A DNA stretch of 64,000 nt, taken from the NCBI GenBank assembly GCA_946893605.1, contig OX335598.1, positions 434,001 through 498,000 on the forward strand, given 5' to 3'. This document shows, piece after piece, positions 42,106-51,905 of the stretch. The position numbers and the translations under genes are program-made. Positions within the stretch are counted from its first letter, which is position 1; every line of letters begins with the position of its first letter. Source of the stretch: Candidatus Saccharimonadota bacterium (GTDB lineage Bacteria; Patescibacteriota; Saccharimonadia; Saccharimonadales; Saccharimonadaceae). Below the pieces are notes generated by a model. It did no database searches and was not told the origin of the DNA. It saw only the letters and a list, made by a program, of their open reading frames with translations.

Positions 42106-42437
42106 TTACAACTCTCCTTAGTTTTGTCTTCACGGAAGAGTTGGAGTGAACTACCAATTGCCTGCACGGTTTTAAGCGGATTGTTGTTAATGTAGTCAAG
42201 ACTTTTTCCATAGCTACCAAGTGTTTGATTACATAAATCAACCGCCTCATTATCAGCAGAGTCCATCTTGGAAGTGTTTTCAATATCAATCGCAGTCTTC
42301 CCCAATTCAGGGCTTACTTTAGAATTGTCACTGCGCTGCTCGGCGTCAGAAAAAATAGCGGCAAGTTTTTCGCGAGCTTCAATTTCAGGTGTTTTTGTAA
42401 CACATTCCGGCGTACTATTCATTTTCTCCACTTTCAA
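42102..42437 (-). CDS. Small acidic hypothetical protein
   Basis: 111 residues, acidic and mostly helical or disordered, with no membrane segment. Contains AREKLAAIFSDAEQ and NNNPLKTVQAIGSSLQLF. No family recognised. It is tied to tatD and to the next gene by 4-nt ATGA overlaps, so it is very likely translated. Confidence 0.65.
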   Translation of the reverse strand: MKVEKMNSTPECVTKTPEIEAREKLAAIFSDAEQRSDNSKVSPELGKTAIDIENTSKMDSADNEAVDLCNQTLGSYGKSLDYINNNPLKTVQAIGSSLQLFREDKTKESCK

Positions 42438-43251
42438 ATGCCAAAAAGTTCTTTTGTGTTGTGAAGAGTAGCTTGGCTTAAAACATCAAAATCAATATTT
42501 CGCTGTTTCGCCCAATGTTCAGCCACCAATCTCACATATTCTGGCTTGTTTATATTACCACGAAACGGCGCTGGTGTCAAGAACGGCGCGTCAGTTTCTA
42601 GCAATAATCGCTCCAGCGGAATTGAAGCGAACAATTCTTTCTGCAATTGATCCTTTGTGAACGTACTAATTCCATTAAGTCCAACGTATAAATTTCGCGA
42701 GAAACCTTTTCCAAATTTTCACGCGTATCTGTAAAACTATGCAACACGCCGCACAGTCCAGGAAAATTATCGAAGATTGGCCAAAAATCATCCCAAACCG
42801 ACGGTTGACCTGCGGCGCCATCGCGAACATGAAAACTTACCGGCAAATCATAATCTATTGCCATTTGAAGTTGCGCCTCCAAGCCCTCAATTTGTATTTC
42901 CCGCGGACTGTTATTGTAATAATAATCAAGCCCAATCTCACCAATTGCCACAATCGGAGAATTTTCCGTCTTATTCTCCAGCAAAGTTCTGACATCTTCC
43001 CAGCCATCTTTCGTATCGTGCGGATGAACACCAATTGCCGCCCAAGTAAACTCATGATTCGCGGCAAATTCCACAGCCTGGCGACTGCTTCGTTGGTCAG
43101 TACCGACACAAATCATGCCAATATTCGCCTCGACCGTTTCTTTATAAAATTGCTCACGATTGTCCGTAAAAAATTCCGTATCGTGCAAATGACAATGCGA
43201 ATCTATCAGACGTAAACCCTCAGTCACACTTTTCTTATCAGCCTCAATCAT
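42434..43251 (-). CDS. tatD: TatD-family metal-dependent DNase, one frameshift
   Basis: ~272 residues. TatD fold with LIDSHCHLHD, AIGVHPHD, AIGEIGLDYYY, PVSFHVRDG, VLHSFTDT and LLLETDAPFLTPAPFRG, which supply the metal ligands. TatD enzymes are 3'-5' DNases. A single-base loss near 42685 moves the C-terminal ~90 residues to another frame (Y then VGLNGISTFTKDQ). Directly follows metG, a common pairing in bacteria. Confidence 0.92.
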
Positions 43252-43254
43252 AAA

Positions 43255-44768
43255 CTATTTAACCTGAGATTCTGTTTTCGGAGCGCGTGGATCTGGCGTG
43301 TGAATATATTTGCGCGGGAACAAAGGCGTCAATTCTGACGGCACGACACCACTGGCAAACATATCATGAATTTTCTCAGCAGTTTGCGGCATAAATGGAC
43401 GAAGCATGTCAGATACTTGCAATAATGTGCCACAAGCGTGTGCCAAGATCTCACTCAAATGCAACTCTGCTTCTGGATCTTTATCACGATTTTTAGCAAC
43501 TTGCCAAGGCTGAACTCGCTCAATATATTGATTCAAAGAACGAACAATTAGCCAAATTTCGTCCATTGCTTGGTCAAACATATAACTTTCCATCGCCTGA
43601 CGATACGGTCCCATATCGTGTTCTGATTGTGGAGCGTCACCAATAACGCCCGCTTGATAACTCTGCACCATTTTAGCGACTCGCTGAACCAAATTGCCCA
43701 AATCATTGCCAAGCTCACCATTATACGCAGCTTCAAACTTTTCCCAAGTAAAGTCACCGTCGTCTTGCGTTGGTACGTGGCGCAAAAAATAATATCGAAA
43801 CGCCTCGGCACCATAATCTGGAATAATATCGGGCTGACCAACACCATTTCCGAGACTCTTTGACATTTTCATTCCGCCAGAATTAATAAATCCATGAACA
43901 AGCAGAACCTTCGGAAGCGGTAAATCTAGCGCCATGAGCATTGCTGGCCAAATACCAGCGTGGAAACGGAGAATGTCCTTGCCAATGACTTGCACGTCAG
44001 CCGGCCAAAAAGATTGCCACTCTTCTGGACGATCAGGATAACCGATAACCGTAATGTAATTACTCAGAGCGTCCAACCAGACGTACATGACTTGATTATC
44101 ATCACCAGGAACCGGTACGCCCCAGCTAAGATTTTTACGCGGGCGAGAAACCGACACGTCTTTCAGGCCGTCTTTCATCAATTCCAAAAACTCTTTTTTA
44201 CGGAACTCAGGTACGATTCTCATTTTATTTGACTCAATTGCCTGGCGAATATTGTCCGAAAAAGCACTGGTTTTAAAATAGTAATTTTCCTCACTCAAAC
44301 GCTGATATGTGGCGTCTGGTGATCTGGACAAACCCCATTATTATCGGCAGCTTCTTTATCCGTAACGAAAGCTTCGCACCCCTGACAATACCAGCCTTCA
44401 TATGAACCTTTGTAAATGTAACCAGCCTCAACGAGCTTTTGCCAAATATATTGCACCGCAGCAACGTGATGCGCGTCAGTTGTTCGAATAAAATCTGTCA
44501 CTGAAATATTCAGCTCAGCAATCATCTTCTTAAAATTGACGTGCGTTTGATCGACGTATTCTTGAGGGGTTTGATTTTGACTGGCGGCTTTGGCGGCAAT
44601 TTTATTGCCATGCTCATCCGCGCCAGCTTGAAAACGAACTTCACGCCCGTTCTGTCTGGAATAACGCGCCCACACGTCCGCCAACATATAATCCATAGCG
44701 TGCCCAACGTGTGGCAAGCCGTTTACGTAAGGAATAGCGGTAGTGATGTAAGCGTGTTTCTTAGTCAT
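43255..44768 (-). CDS. metG: Methionyl-tRNA synthetase, one frameshift
   Basis: ~504 residues. HIGH-type LPHVGHAMDYMLADVWARY, a knuckle with CQGCEAFVTD and CPDH, KMSKSLGNGVGQPD, and the anticodon-binding helices. No C-terminal tRNA-binding (Trbp111) domain. One C is missing near 44310 (CPDHP-DATYQR). Extended -10 TGCTATAAT lies 6 nt upstream of ATG, no SD. It heads an operon with tatD and two small unknowns. Confidence 0.95.
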
Positions 44769-44774
44769 AGGTAA

Positions 44775-44783
44775 ATTATAGCA
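44775..44783 (-). promoter_or_regulatory. Extended -10 of metG
   Basis: TGCTATAAT, 6 nt before ATG 44768. Confidence 0.75.
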
Positions 44784-44826
44784 AATTCAACAGATCATGA
44801 CCAATGATGAAGGATGCTAATTGACA

Positions 44827-44835
44827 TGATATAAT
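44827..44835 (+). promoter_or_regulatory. Extended -10 of the 44865 gene
   Basis: TGATATAAT, followed by a second TATAAT at 44836-44841. The leader (~23 nt) contains AGGAGGGG at 44853-44860, so unlike most operon leaders this gene has a normal SD. Confidence 0.65.
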
Positions 44836-44864
44836 TATAATCACAATTTATTAGGAGGGGAGTT

Positions 44865-46310
44865 ATGAACAAACTCATAAAAAACTTAACCGTAGCCGCA
44901 GCTATTAGCATTGCTATAATCGGCGTCTACACACCAGCAACAGCAAGCGCCAACGGAGGAAGCTGGCAGAGGGATTCAGTTGGATGGTGGTATAAAAATT
45001 CCAATGGAAGTTACCCAAAGAATGATTGGCAACGAATAGATGGTAAATGGTATTACTTTGATGGACGCGGATACATCACACATAGCAAATGGGAGCGTAT
45101 AAAGGATTATTGGTATTACTTTAATACCAGCGGACATATGACCGAAAACGCCTGGGAAATGATTGGCGACAAGTGGTACTACTTCGACAACAAAGGTCAT
45201 ATGCTGTCCAATCAATGGGTCGGCGACTACTACGTCGGCAGAGATGGTTACATGTTAAAGAACACTATTACACCAGACAATTATGTAGTTGGAAGCGACG
45301 GAAAATGGGACAAGAGGTTTTCAAGAGAATTAGCAGAGAAAGCTAAAAACCGAAACCTATATAGGTCCGATATTTCCAAATATGCAGAAGCTTACAATAT
45401 TACCTTCGGAAATAGAGGAGAATACAATAACGCACTCCAATTAATCGAGATAATTTACCCAGAATACAACGCTGTAGATAACGCGAAAAGAGCAATTAAA
45501 AAAATTGTAAACAACCAAAACAGCTCTAACAATCCTGGAGAGTTCCGATACTCAAAATATTTAATAATACAAAGCCTTACTGACCGTAAAGTCAGTGAAA
45601 ACAGCCACAGTACTTACATGTTCTCAGAAGAAGAGGTTAATAAGGCTTTTGCGGCACTGAGAAGCGAAATCGACTTTTCTAAATTCTTTAAAGATCAAGC
45701 TATAAAGAGCCTACAGAATATAGAACACGTGTATACCATCTCATCAAAAGTCAACTACGAAAAATACCTCGCAGCTAAAAGATTCACTAAAGAAGAGATT
45801 GACAATGCCTTTAATACAGTAAAAATTGACTTTGCATATAACGCTCAACGACAAGCAGAAAGACTACTGAAAGATTATATGTCTGAATCTTCAAAATTGC
45901 GCATCATAAAATGGCTGCAGAATGAGGACAACCACTTCACTAAAGAAGAGGCAGAAGCAGGAGTTAATCGGCTAAATTACGACTTCAAGATAAATATACG
46001 CAATTGGATAAATATACGTTCCTTAGGTGACGACAACACACAGGCATGGGCTAAACTGTATTCAAAGAATAGCATAATACGTCATCTGACAGATAGTAAT
46101 GAATTCGTAGAATCAGAGGTTCGGGAAGTGCTAGCAGAATACAATATCAATTACACCGAGCGAGCACGACTACGAGCTATAGATATTCTGAAAAATGAAA
46201 AATATAGTAGAAGTAACTTGATAAAAACTCTTATCAACTATTATAAGTTCACCGAAGAAGAGGCCACCAACGCCGTTAAGGATTTAAAACACGAAAATCT
46301 AACTGATTAA
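44865..46310 (+). CDS. Secreted protein: choline-binding-type repeats plus Ltp-like repeats
   Basis: 481 residues. Signal peptide (LTVAAAISIAIIGVYTPATASA), then four or five ~20-residue aromatic repeats (W..I.GKWYYFDGRGYITH, WERIKDYWYYFNTSGHM, WEMIGDKWYYFDNKGHM) of the cell-wall/choline-binding type. From ~150 on there are about six ~45-residue helical repeats ending FTEEEATNAV or FTKEEAEAGV, resembling the host-cell surface-exposed (Ltp) lipoprotein family. No lipobox or sortase signal. Wall-binding repeats could hold it on its own or a host's wall. The AT-rich, Asn/Lys-rich coding sequence and isolated position could mean acquisition. Confidence 0.8.
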   Translation: MNKLIKNLTVAAAISIAIIGVYTPATASANGGSWQRDSVGWWYKNSNGSYPKNDWQRIDGKWYYFDGRGYITHSKWERIKDYWYYFNTSGHMTENAWEMIGDKWYYFDNKGHMLSNQWVGDYYVGRDGYMLKNTITPDNYVVGSDGKWDKRFSRELAEKAKNRNLYRSDISKYAEAYNITFGNRGEYNNALQLIEIIYPEYNAVDNAKRAIKKIVNNQNSSNNPGEFRYSKYLIIQSLTDRKVSENSHSTYMFSEEEVNKAFAALRSEIDFSKFFKDQAIKSLQNIEHVYTISSKVNYEKYLAAKRFTKEEIDNAFNTVKIDFAYNAQRQAERLLKDYMSESSKLRIIKWLQNEDNHFTKEEAEAGVNRLNYDFKINIRNWINIRSLGDDNTQAWAKLYSKNSIIRHLTDSNEFVESEVREVLAEYNINYTERARLRAIDILKNEKYSRSNLIKTLINYYKFTEEEATNAVKDLKHENLTD

Positions 46311-46325
46311 TTAACCTCTAATCAC

Positions 46326-46362
46326 AAAAGCGACTCAGTTTAAATGCATTGAGTCGCTTTTT
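46326..46362 (+). terminator. Terminator of the repeat-protein gene
   Basis: AAAAGCGACTCA / TGAGTCGCTTTTT, a 12-bp stem with flanking A and T tracts; it can also serve the minus-strand rsmA gene only weakly because rsmA ends just beyond it. Confidence 0.85.
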
Positions 46363-46385
46363 GTTCGAGAATAAATTCTAAACAA

Positions 46386-47173
46386 TTATAGCGCCCGCCA
46401 TTCTTTGAGCAACTTCTTCCAATCTTCAATCGCCAAATCTTCAGCGCGAGCATCTGGTGAAATTCCTGCATTTTTCAGCAATTCTTCCGCCACACTTTTA
46501 TCAATCCCCAGTCCACCACTCAAGCTAGACCGCAACTTCTTTCGCTTGGCAGAGAATCCAGCCTTAACAATGCGGAAAAAATCTCTCTGATCTTCTGGAA
46601 TAATTAACGGATTATTACGAGTTCTCAAAACCACAACCTGCGAGTCAACTTTTGGCGGTGGCGTAAAGAATTGCCGCGGCACGCCCAATATCCAGCTCAC
46701 TTCGGCAAAAACTTGAACGCTCACAGACAGAATACTCGCATATTCCCAACCTCTGCCACAATTCGCTCGGCAACTTTAACTTTTCATAGCACCGCAATGC
46801 TTGGCTTATTTTCCGCGGTCATCAATTTTTCAACAATTTTGCTAGTGATGTAATATGGGACGTTAGCTACGACTTTGTAATTTTTTGGTAATTGGTTCAG
46901 GTCAAATTGCAATATATCCTGATTCACTACAGTTAATTTTTTCCCAGGAAATTGCCCTGGTAATTTTCGTGCCAAATCCGCGTCAAACTCCACGGCGGTC
47001 ACCGAATTAGCCCGAGCCAACAAGCGACTAGTCAAGGTACCTAGCCCCGGGCCGATCTCCAATACGACATCATCACCCGTCAATTCGGCCGCCTCAGCAA
47101 TATCCGCTAAAATCTCCGGATCCTTCAGCCAGTGCTGTCCGAGCGATTTTTTTGGTCCATGAGAAGAAGCCAT
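46386..47173 (-). CDS. rsmA: 16S rRNA dimethyladenosine transferase, disrupted
   Basis: KsgA/RsmA: KKSLGQHWLKDPEI, SAM-binding VLEIGPGLGTLT, catalytic NVPYYITS (NxPY), and FTPPPKVDSQVV in the C-terminal part. ~262 residues overall. Two lesions: an in-frame TGA right after KPSIAVL (~46794) and a missing G near 46740. The TGA can be explained by a T loss plus an A gain in adjacent runs. RsmA dimethylates A1518/A1519 of 16S rRNA. The SD overlaps the preceding gene, whose stop is 1 bp upstream. Confidence 0.85.
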
Positions 47174-48192
47174 TTAGCGCCCATCTCCATTAGTCCAGTC
47201 GGTCGCTAGGTCAAATCCGTGCGGATGTTTGGCTGCAAATCCACCAGTATCGTAAACCTTGCCTAGACCCATACTAGTCTCAACCACCGAGCATCGTGGA
47301 TAATTACCATAATTAGCCGCCACCAAAATATAGCCATCCTTATCGACCTTCGCGCCGTCCGCCCGCACCGTATAAGTACCGCCGCTACCACAAGCTTTTA
47401 TCACAATATTCATCGGCAAATCATAATACGTTTCACGATGCGCCACGCCCTTAGAGTCGGTAAATATCTGCGCGCCCTTACTTTTCGTCAATGGATTTTT
47501 AGGCTTCGTGCCAATTATTTCAATCTGCTTCTTTGACTGCTTTGTGATTTCGCTAGCAACTTCCTTACGACTAATCTCGCGCTCGTTCTCTACCTCAACC
47601 TGATAAGTCATCTTCCGCACACCCTTTTCTCCAAGTTGTTTTACACTCTTAAATCCAATCGGCTGAGAATCGTCCTTAATCTGCTCAATCTCAAAATTGA
47701 CATCAACTTCTTCGGCTATCGTTCGCTGTTTTGATCGTTCAATCTTCATCACCAAGCCAACGCCGTTCACCAAAAGATCGTCAGAATTTGTAAAATGCGT
47801 CTTATCTTCGCGATACAAAGTCAGCCCAGCAGCCTTCGCAATCAAAGCTGGCGTTTGTTCAGCGGTGGTTATTTTCAGGCGTTTATTCCCATCGACAATT
47901 GTTATTGGACGAGCGCGGAAAATATTGACCTGGTATTTTGCACCCGTCAATTCCATATCAATATTTGGCTCAACCGCGTCAATCTTTTCATCAATCGTAA
48001 TCTTAGCTGCACGCAAAGCCTGCCGGACGGTCAATGCACTTGTGATAATGGTCTTTTCTTCGCCGCGATCATAAATACGAACTAAATACTCACCAAGTCT
48101 TTCCGTCAACAAACGAAATCATTGGAGTCCTCAATCGCAACCAACACAGCTAATCCAATAATTTTTCCAAAAAATAAACCTTTTGCGCGCAT
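47174..48192 (-). CDS. YabE/Rpf-like wall protein with DUF348, G5 and 3D domains
   Basis: ~340 residues. N-terminal membrane/signal helix (GLFFGKIIGLAVLVA) from ATG 48192, then two DUF348 repeats (YDRGEEKTIITSALTVRQAL), a G5 domain (VNFEIEQIKDDSQPIG...KQIEIIGTK) and a C-terminal 3D domain with the three Asp (VYDTGGFAAKHPHGFDLATDW) as in YabE and MltA, a glycan-cleaving fold. A frameshift near 48120 separates the signal helix from the rest. TATTAT lies 6 nt before the ATG. Tandem paralogue of the next gene. Confidence 0.83.
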
Positions 48193-48198
48193 AATCAT

Positions 48199-48204
48199 AT
48201 AATA
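48199..48204 (-). promoter_or_regulatory. -10 hexamer of the 3D-domain gene
   Basis: TATTAT, 6 nt before ATG 48192. Confidence 0.5.
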
Positions 48205-48286
48205 ACTCGTTAACCTAGTCAAATAAATTATACCAGATTAAGCACTTTTATCTATAGGCTACGGCCAGCACGTCGCCAGCGTTGGT

Positions 48287-49474
48287 CTACCATTTTTGGC
48301 GATTCCATGCATTGTAAGCCCCAGCCCAACTGCCATATCTACTTACGGCATAATTATTGAAAACTCTAATCTGACAAACTGGATCACTTTGCCAATTTGG
48401 GCAAGCCTGAGAAAGCTTATTTATATTCGTCTGACCAAGCCCAGCATATTGCCCGTTCCTAGCCGTTGTTCGCCAAGTTGACTCTCTCGTAAAAATGAAG
48501 TTCACATAGCCATAATCATCAGGGCTAATACCAGCCGCAGACATCCAATCCGAATGAGATCCAGAAGGTAGGCTAACTTTCGTCCCCACAATCTCAATCT
48601 GCTTCTTTGGCTCTTTTGTTACAACACTAGCGATTTCCTTACGGCTCACCTCCACGCCGTTCTTCATTTCAACCTCATAGGTGACATTTTTCTTACCATT
48701 CTCGCCCACCTGTTTTACTTCGCGATATCCCGAATCTCGATTCGCGTCTTGAACTTTTTCAACCTCAAATTTCACATCTTCTTCGGCGGTTATAGTTTGC
48801 TTGCCATTACGCCAGAGTTCAATTTTCATTCCAGGAATAATTTTTGCCGAACGATCCACAGATAGCGTATCATCTTTCTTTGGGTTAATATTCTTCTCTT
48901 TCAATAGCTCGCCAACCGTCTTAGCATGTGTACGAATGACAGATTCTTTACCATAAAGCACAAAATTAACCATCGACGCTCTGTCAATTTTCATCACCAT
49001 GTTTGCGCCATCAACCGCCATATTATCGGAATTGGATAGAGTAGTTTTGTCCTCTTCAAAAACTTCAATTCCAACGGCCTTCGCAATTAAAGCCGGCGTC
49101 TGCTCGGCGGTAGTTATTTTTAGACGTTTATTTCCATCGACGATTGTTATTGGGCGAGCGCGGAAAATATTAATATTATACTTCTCCGCCACCATCTCCG
49201 AATCAAGACTAGGCTCGACTACGTCTTGGCGTTCATCAATAGAAAACTTAGCCAATTTCAAAGCCTCACGAATCGTCCTCGCTTTTGTAACAATCGTCTT
49301 TTCTGCACCTCTGTCGTAAATCGTCACCAACTTTTCACCAGCCTTAGCTGCTGGCTTAGTAGCGTCAGCCAATGCTTGATTGACAAAAAATAAACCGCCA
49401 ACCAGCATCAATATCGCGCCAGAAACGAACGTAATTTTCTTAGAATAATGTTTTGCTTGTAATCTTATACCCAT
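48287..49474 (-). CDS. Rpf-like secreted protein with DUF348, G5 and lysozyme-like domains
   Basis: 395 residues: signal peptide (FVSGAILMLVGGLFFVNQALA), three DUF348 modules, a G5 domain, and a C-terminal transglycosylase/lysozyme-like domain with a candidate catalytic Glu in FIFTRESTWRTTA and NGQYAGLGQTN. This is the architecture of actinobacterial resuscitation-promoting factors (RpfB). It shares near-identical blocks with its downstream neighbour (RARPITIVDGNKRLKITTAE), showing tandem duplication with exchange of the catalytic end. Complete. Confidence 0.88.
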   Translation of the reverse strand: MGIRLQAKHYSKKITFVSGAILMLVGGLFFVNQALADATKPAAKAGEKLVTIYDRGAEKTIVTKARTIREALKLAKFSIDERQDVVEPSLDSEMVAEKYNINIFRARPITIVDGNKRLKITTAEQTPALIAKAVGIEVFEEDKTTLSNSDNMAVDGANMVMKIDRASMVNFVLYGKESVIRTHAKTVGELLKEKNINPKKDDTLSVDRSAKIIPGMKIELWRNGKQTITAEEDVKFEVEKVQDANRDSGYREVKQVGENGKKNVTYEVEMKNGVEVSRKEIASVVTKEPKKQIEIVGTKVSLPSGSHSDWMSAAGISPDDYGYVNFIFTRESTWRTTARNGQYAGLGQTNINKLSQACPNWQSDPVCQIRVFNNYAVSRYGSWAGAYNAWNRQKW

Positions 49475-49509
49475 AAGTTCACACCCACAACGCAGGTATT
49501 CTTATTATA

Positions 49510-51611
49510 TCAAATTTTCTCCAAGCGTGCGAACTCGACGTTCAATTTCTTGATATTTCCATTGTCAAACTGAACCGTAACGCTCAGCCCTTCGCTATCA
49601 ATAATTTTCCCCGAACCAAAACTCGGGCTGCGAACTCGATCACCAACTTCCAAACCAATATCTTCTGAATAAAAATCAGGCTCTATCATCGGCTGAGCTG
49701 GTCTATCAACACCACCAGCCATCAAGCCCATCTCATCCAAAAACCTCGATGGCATATTATAGCCGATCTGACCAAATTGCGTCCGAGAACTAGCACAACT
49801 AACGAATAATTCTTCCCTCGCCCGAGTTACTCCAACGTAGCACAACCTGCGCTCCTCTTCGACATCATCAGCGTTGCCGCTATCAAACACCCTCGCGTGC
49901 GGCAAAATCCCCTCTTCCAGTCCCGCCAAAAAAACCACCGGAAACTCCAAACCTTTAGCCGCATGAAGCGTCATGAGCGTTACTTGTTGATCGGCAGTTG
50001 TATCCGTCGAAGACATCAAAGCCATCTCTTCCAAAAACGTCGCCACATCAACGTAAGCCTTCGCCTCCGACAAAAGCACGCCGATATTTTCCATTCGCTC
50101 TTCAGCTTGCGGCGTTCCGTCGTTTATAAAATCTTCATAGCCAGTACTTTTCATAATTTTTTCAATCAGTTCGGCTGGAGATCCGTCAATTTCCTGCTGC
50201 AAATCGTGCAATTTTTGACCAAACTCTAGCAACGGACGTTTTGCGCGCGCTGTCAAAGTATCCGCCTCCTCAACCGCCAGCAACCCGCTAACTATGTCTT
50301 TCCCCGACGCGTCATTCCAGTCCAGAAACTTAGAAATACTTACTACCCCAACACCGCGTTTTGGTGTATTCACAATTCGCAAAAAACTAACTCGATCACT
50401 CGGCTGATATAACAATCGCAGATATGCCAATAGATCCTTAACGACCGCTCGATCCAAAAATCGCAGACCGCCGACGATTTTATACGGAATATAGCTCTGA
50501 CGCAAGGCTCGCTCAATTGCGTAACTTTGCGCATTCGTTCGATATAGCACCGCCACATCGCCATATTGACGACCGTTCGCAATTTGCGCCTGAATCTCAT
50601 TCGCAATCGCCAAAGCCTCCTCAGACTCATTGTATAATTGCCATAATTTTGGCTCAACACCGTCGCCATTCGCCGTCCATAAATTTTTATCAGTTCTATG
50701 AATATTATGACTAATCAGCGCATTTGCCATATTCAAAATCGCGCCAGTCGAACGATAATTTTGCTCCAGCTTAACCACCGTCGTGCCTGGAAAATCACGC
50801 TCAAAATTGAGAATATTAGTATAATCAGCCCCACGAAAACTATAAATCGACTGAGCGTCATCACCAACCACACATAAATTGCGACGCGAATTAACCAACA
50901 GCTTAATTAGCGCATACTGCACCGCATTCGTGTCCTGATACTCGTCAATCAGAATATGCTCGAATTGCTGCTGCCATTTATGGCGGATATCTGGCTTATT
51001 TCTCAATAATTCCACAGTTTTTATCAATAAATCGTCAAAATCCAACGCCGAAGCATCTTTCAAAGCTTTTTCGTAAGCGAAAAACAGCTCGGCTATTTTC
51101 TGCTCTCTTGGGTCGCGAGTCGAAGCAGAAAAATCCTCAACACTTCTCATCTCATTTTTAGCGTTTGAAATAGCCGAAAGTACAGCTCGAGGTTTAATAT
51201 CTTTATCCGTCAAACCGCGAGCTTTCATAATTTGCTTCATCAAGCTTATTTGATCATCGGTATCGTAAATTAAGAATCGCTTGTTCAGACCAATATTTTC
51301 ACCATCCATCCGCAACATTCGCACGCAAATACTGTGAAAAGTTCCCATCCACGGCATAAATTGCCGATTTTCAGAATCTTCACCCAATATTTGCGCCCAA
51401 TCGCTGACATTTCCTTCGCGGCTTTATTGGTAAATGTAACCGCCAATATTCGACTAGGAAATATTTTCAACTCGCCAATCAAATAAGCAATTCTATGAGT
51501 CAGAGTTTTGGTCTTTCCAGATCCGGCTCCAGCCAAAATCAACAACGACCCATCAACGTGCGTCACCGCTCGAGCCTGCTCGCTATTTAATCCGTCAGTA
51601 AATTTAGACAT
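49510..51611 (-). CDS. pcrA: UvrD/PcrA-type DNA helicase, one frameshift
   Basis: ~700 residues. SF1A helicase: Walker [14 protein letters not shown], motif [15 protein letters not shown], motif [18 protein letters not shown], motif [32 protein letters not shown], and VTRAREELF. It ends with the Tudor-like tail [20 protein letters not shown], as in PcrA. One base is lost near 51410 (after KEMSA). Extended -10 TGATAAAAT lies 6 nt before ATG, inside the upstream gene's last codons. Confidence 0.94.
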
Positions 51612-51615
51612 ATAT

Positions 51616-51905
51616 CTATTTTATCAGCAAAAAGTACGAAGCAGCGCCGCCAGCCATGCCAATTGCCAAAAATAGAACAATAAGCAACGCTAATAATCCA
51701 GATTTTTCTTTTCTTTGTCGGCTGAAGGCTTTACTTCTGTAGATACGGCGGCAAACATCGGTGCCGGCTCAGAATCCATAGTTTCTTTTTCGGATAATTC
51801 GGAAGATTCAATCAAAGAACTGTCAATGTCGGTGGACAATTTATCGTCTGAATCTTCAGGAACGCCAGCCTCCTCAATTGCTATAATTTCTGGACTCAAA
51901 TCCAT
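51616..51905 (-). CDS. Acidic protein with C-terminal membrane anchor, frameshifted
   Basis: ~95 residues after adding one A in the run at ~51708: an acidic, disordered stretch ([34 protein letters not shown]) followed by a basic turn and a transmembrane helix ([24 protein letters not shown]) ending LIK. Its ATG overlaps the stop of the preceding gene (TAATG) and has no good SD. Either it is translationally coupled to that gene, or both are one ~410-residue tail-anchored protein split by another indel. Confidence 0.55.
51618..51626 (-). promoter_or_regulatory. Extended -10 of pcrA
   Basis: TGATAAAAT, 6 nt before the pcrA ATG at 51611. Confidence 0.7.

Noticed and set aside
41668-43251. Extra plus-strand ORFs inside uvrA, leuS, ligA, tatD and others
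   Set aside because: They are antisense or shifted shadows of strongly supported minus-strand genes and lack SD, promoters or recognisable domains.
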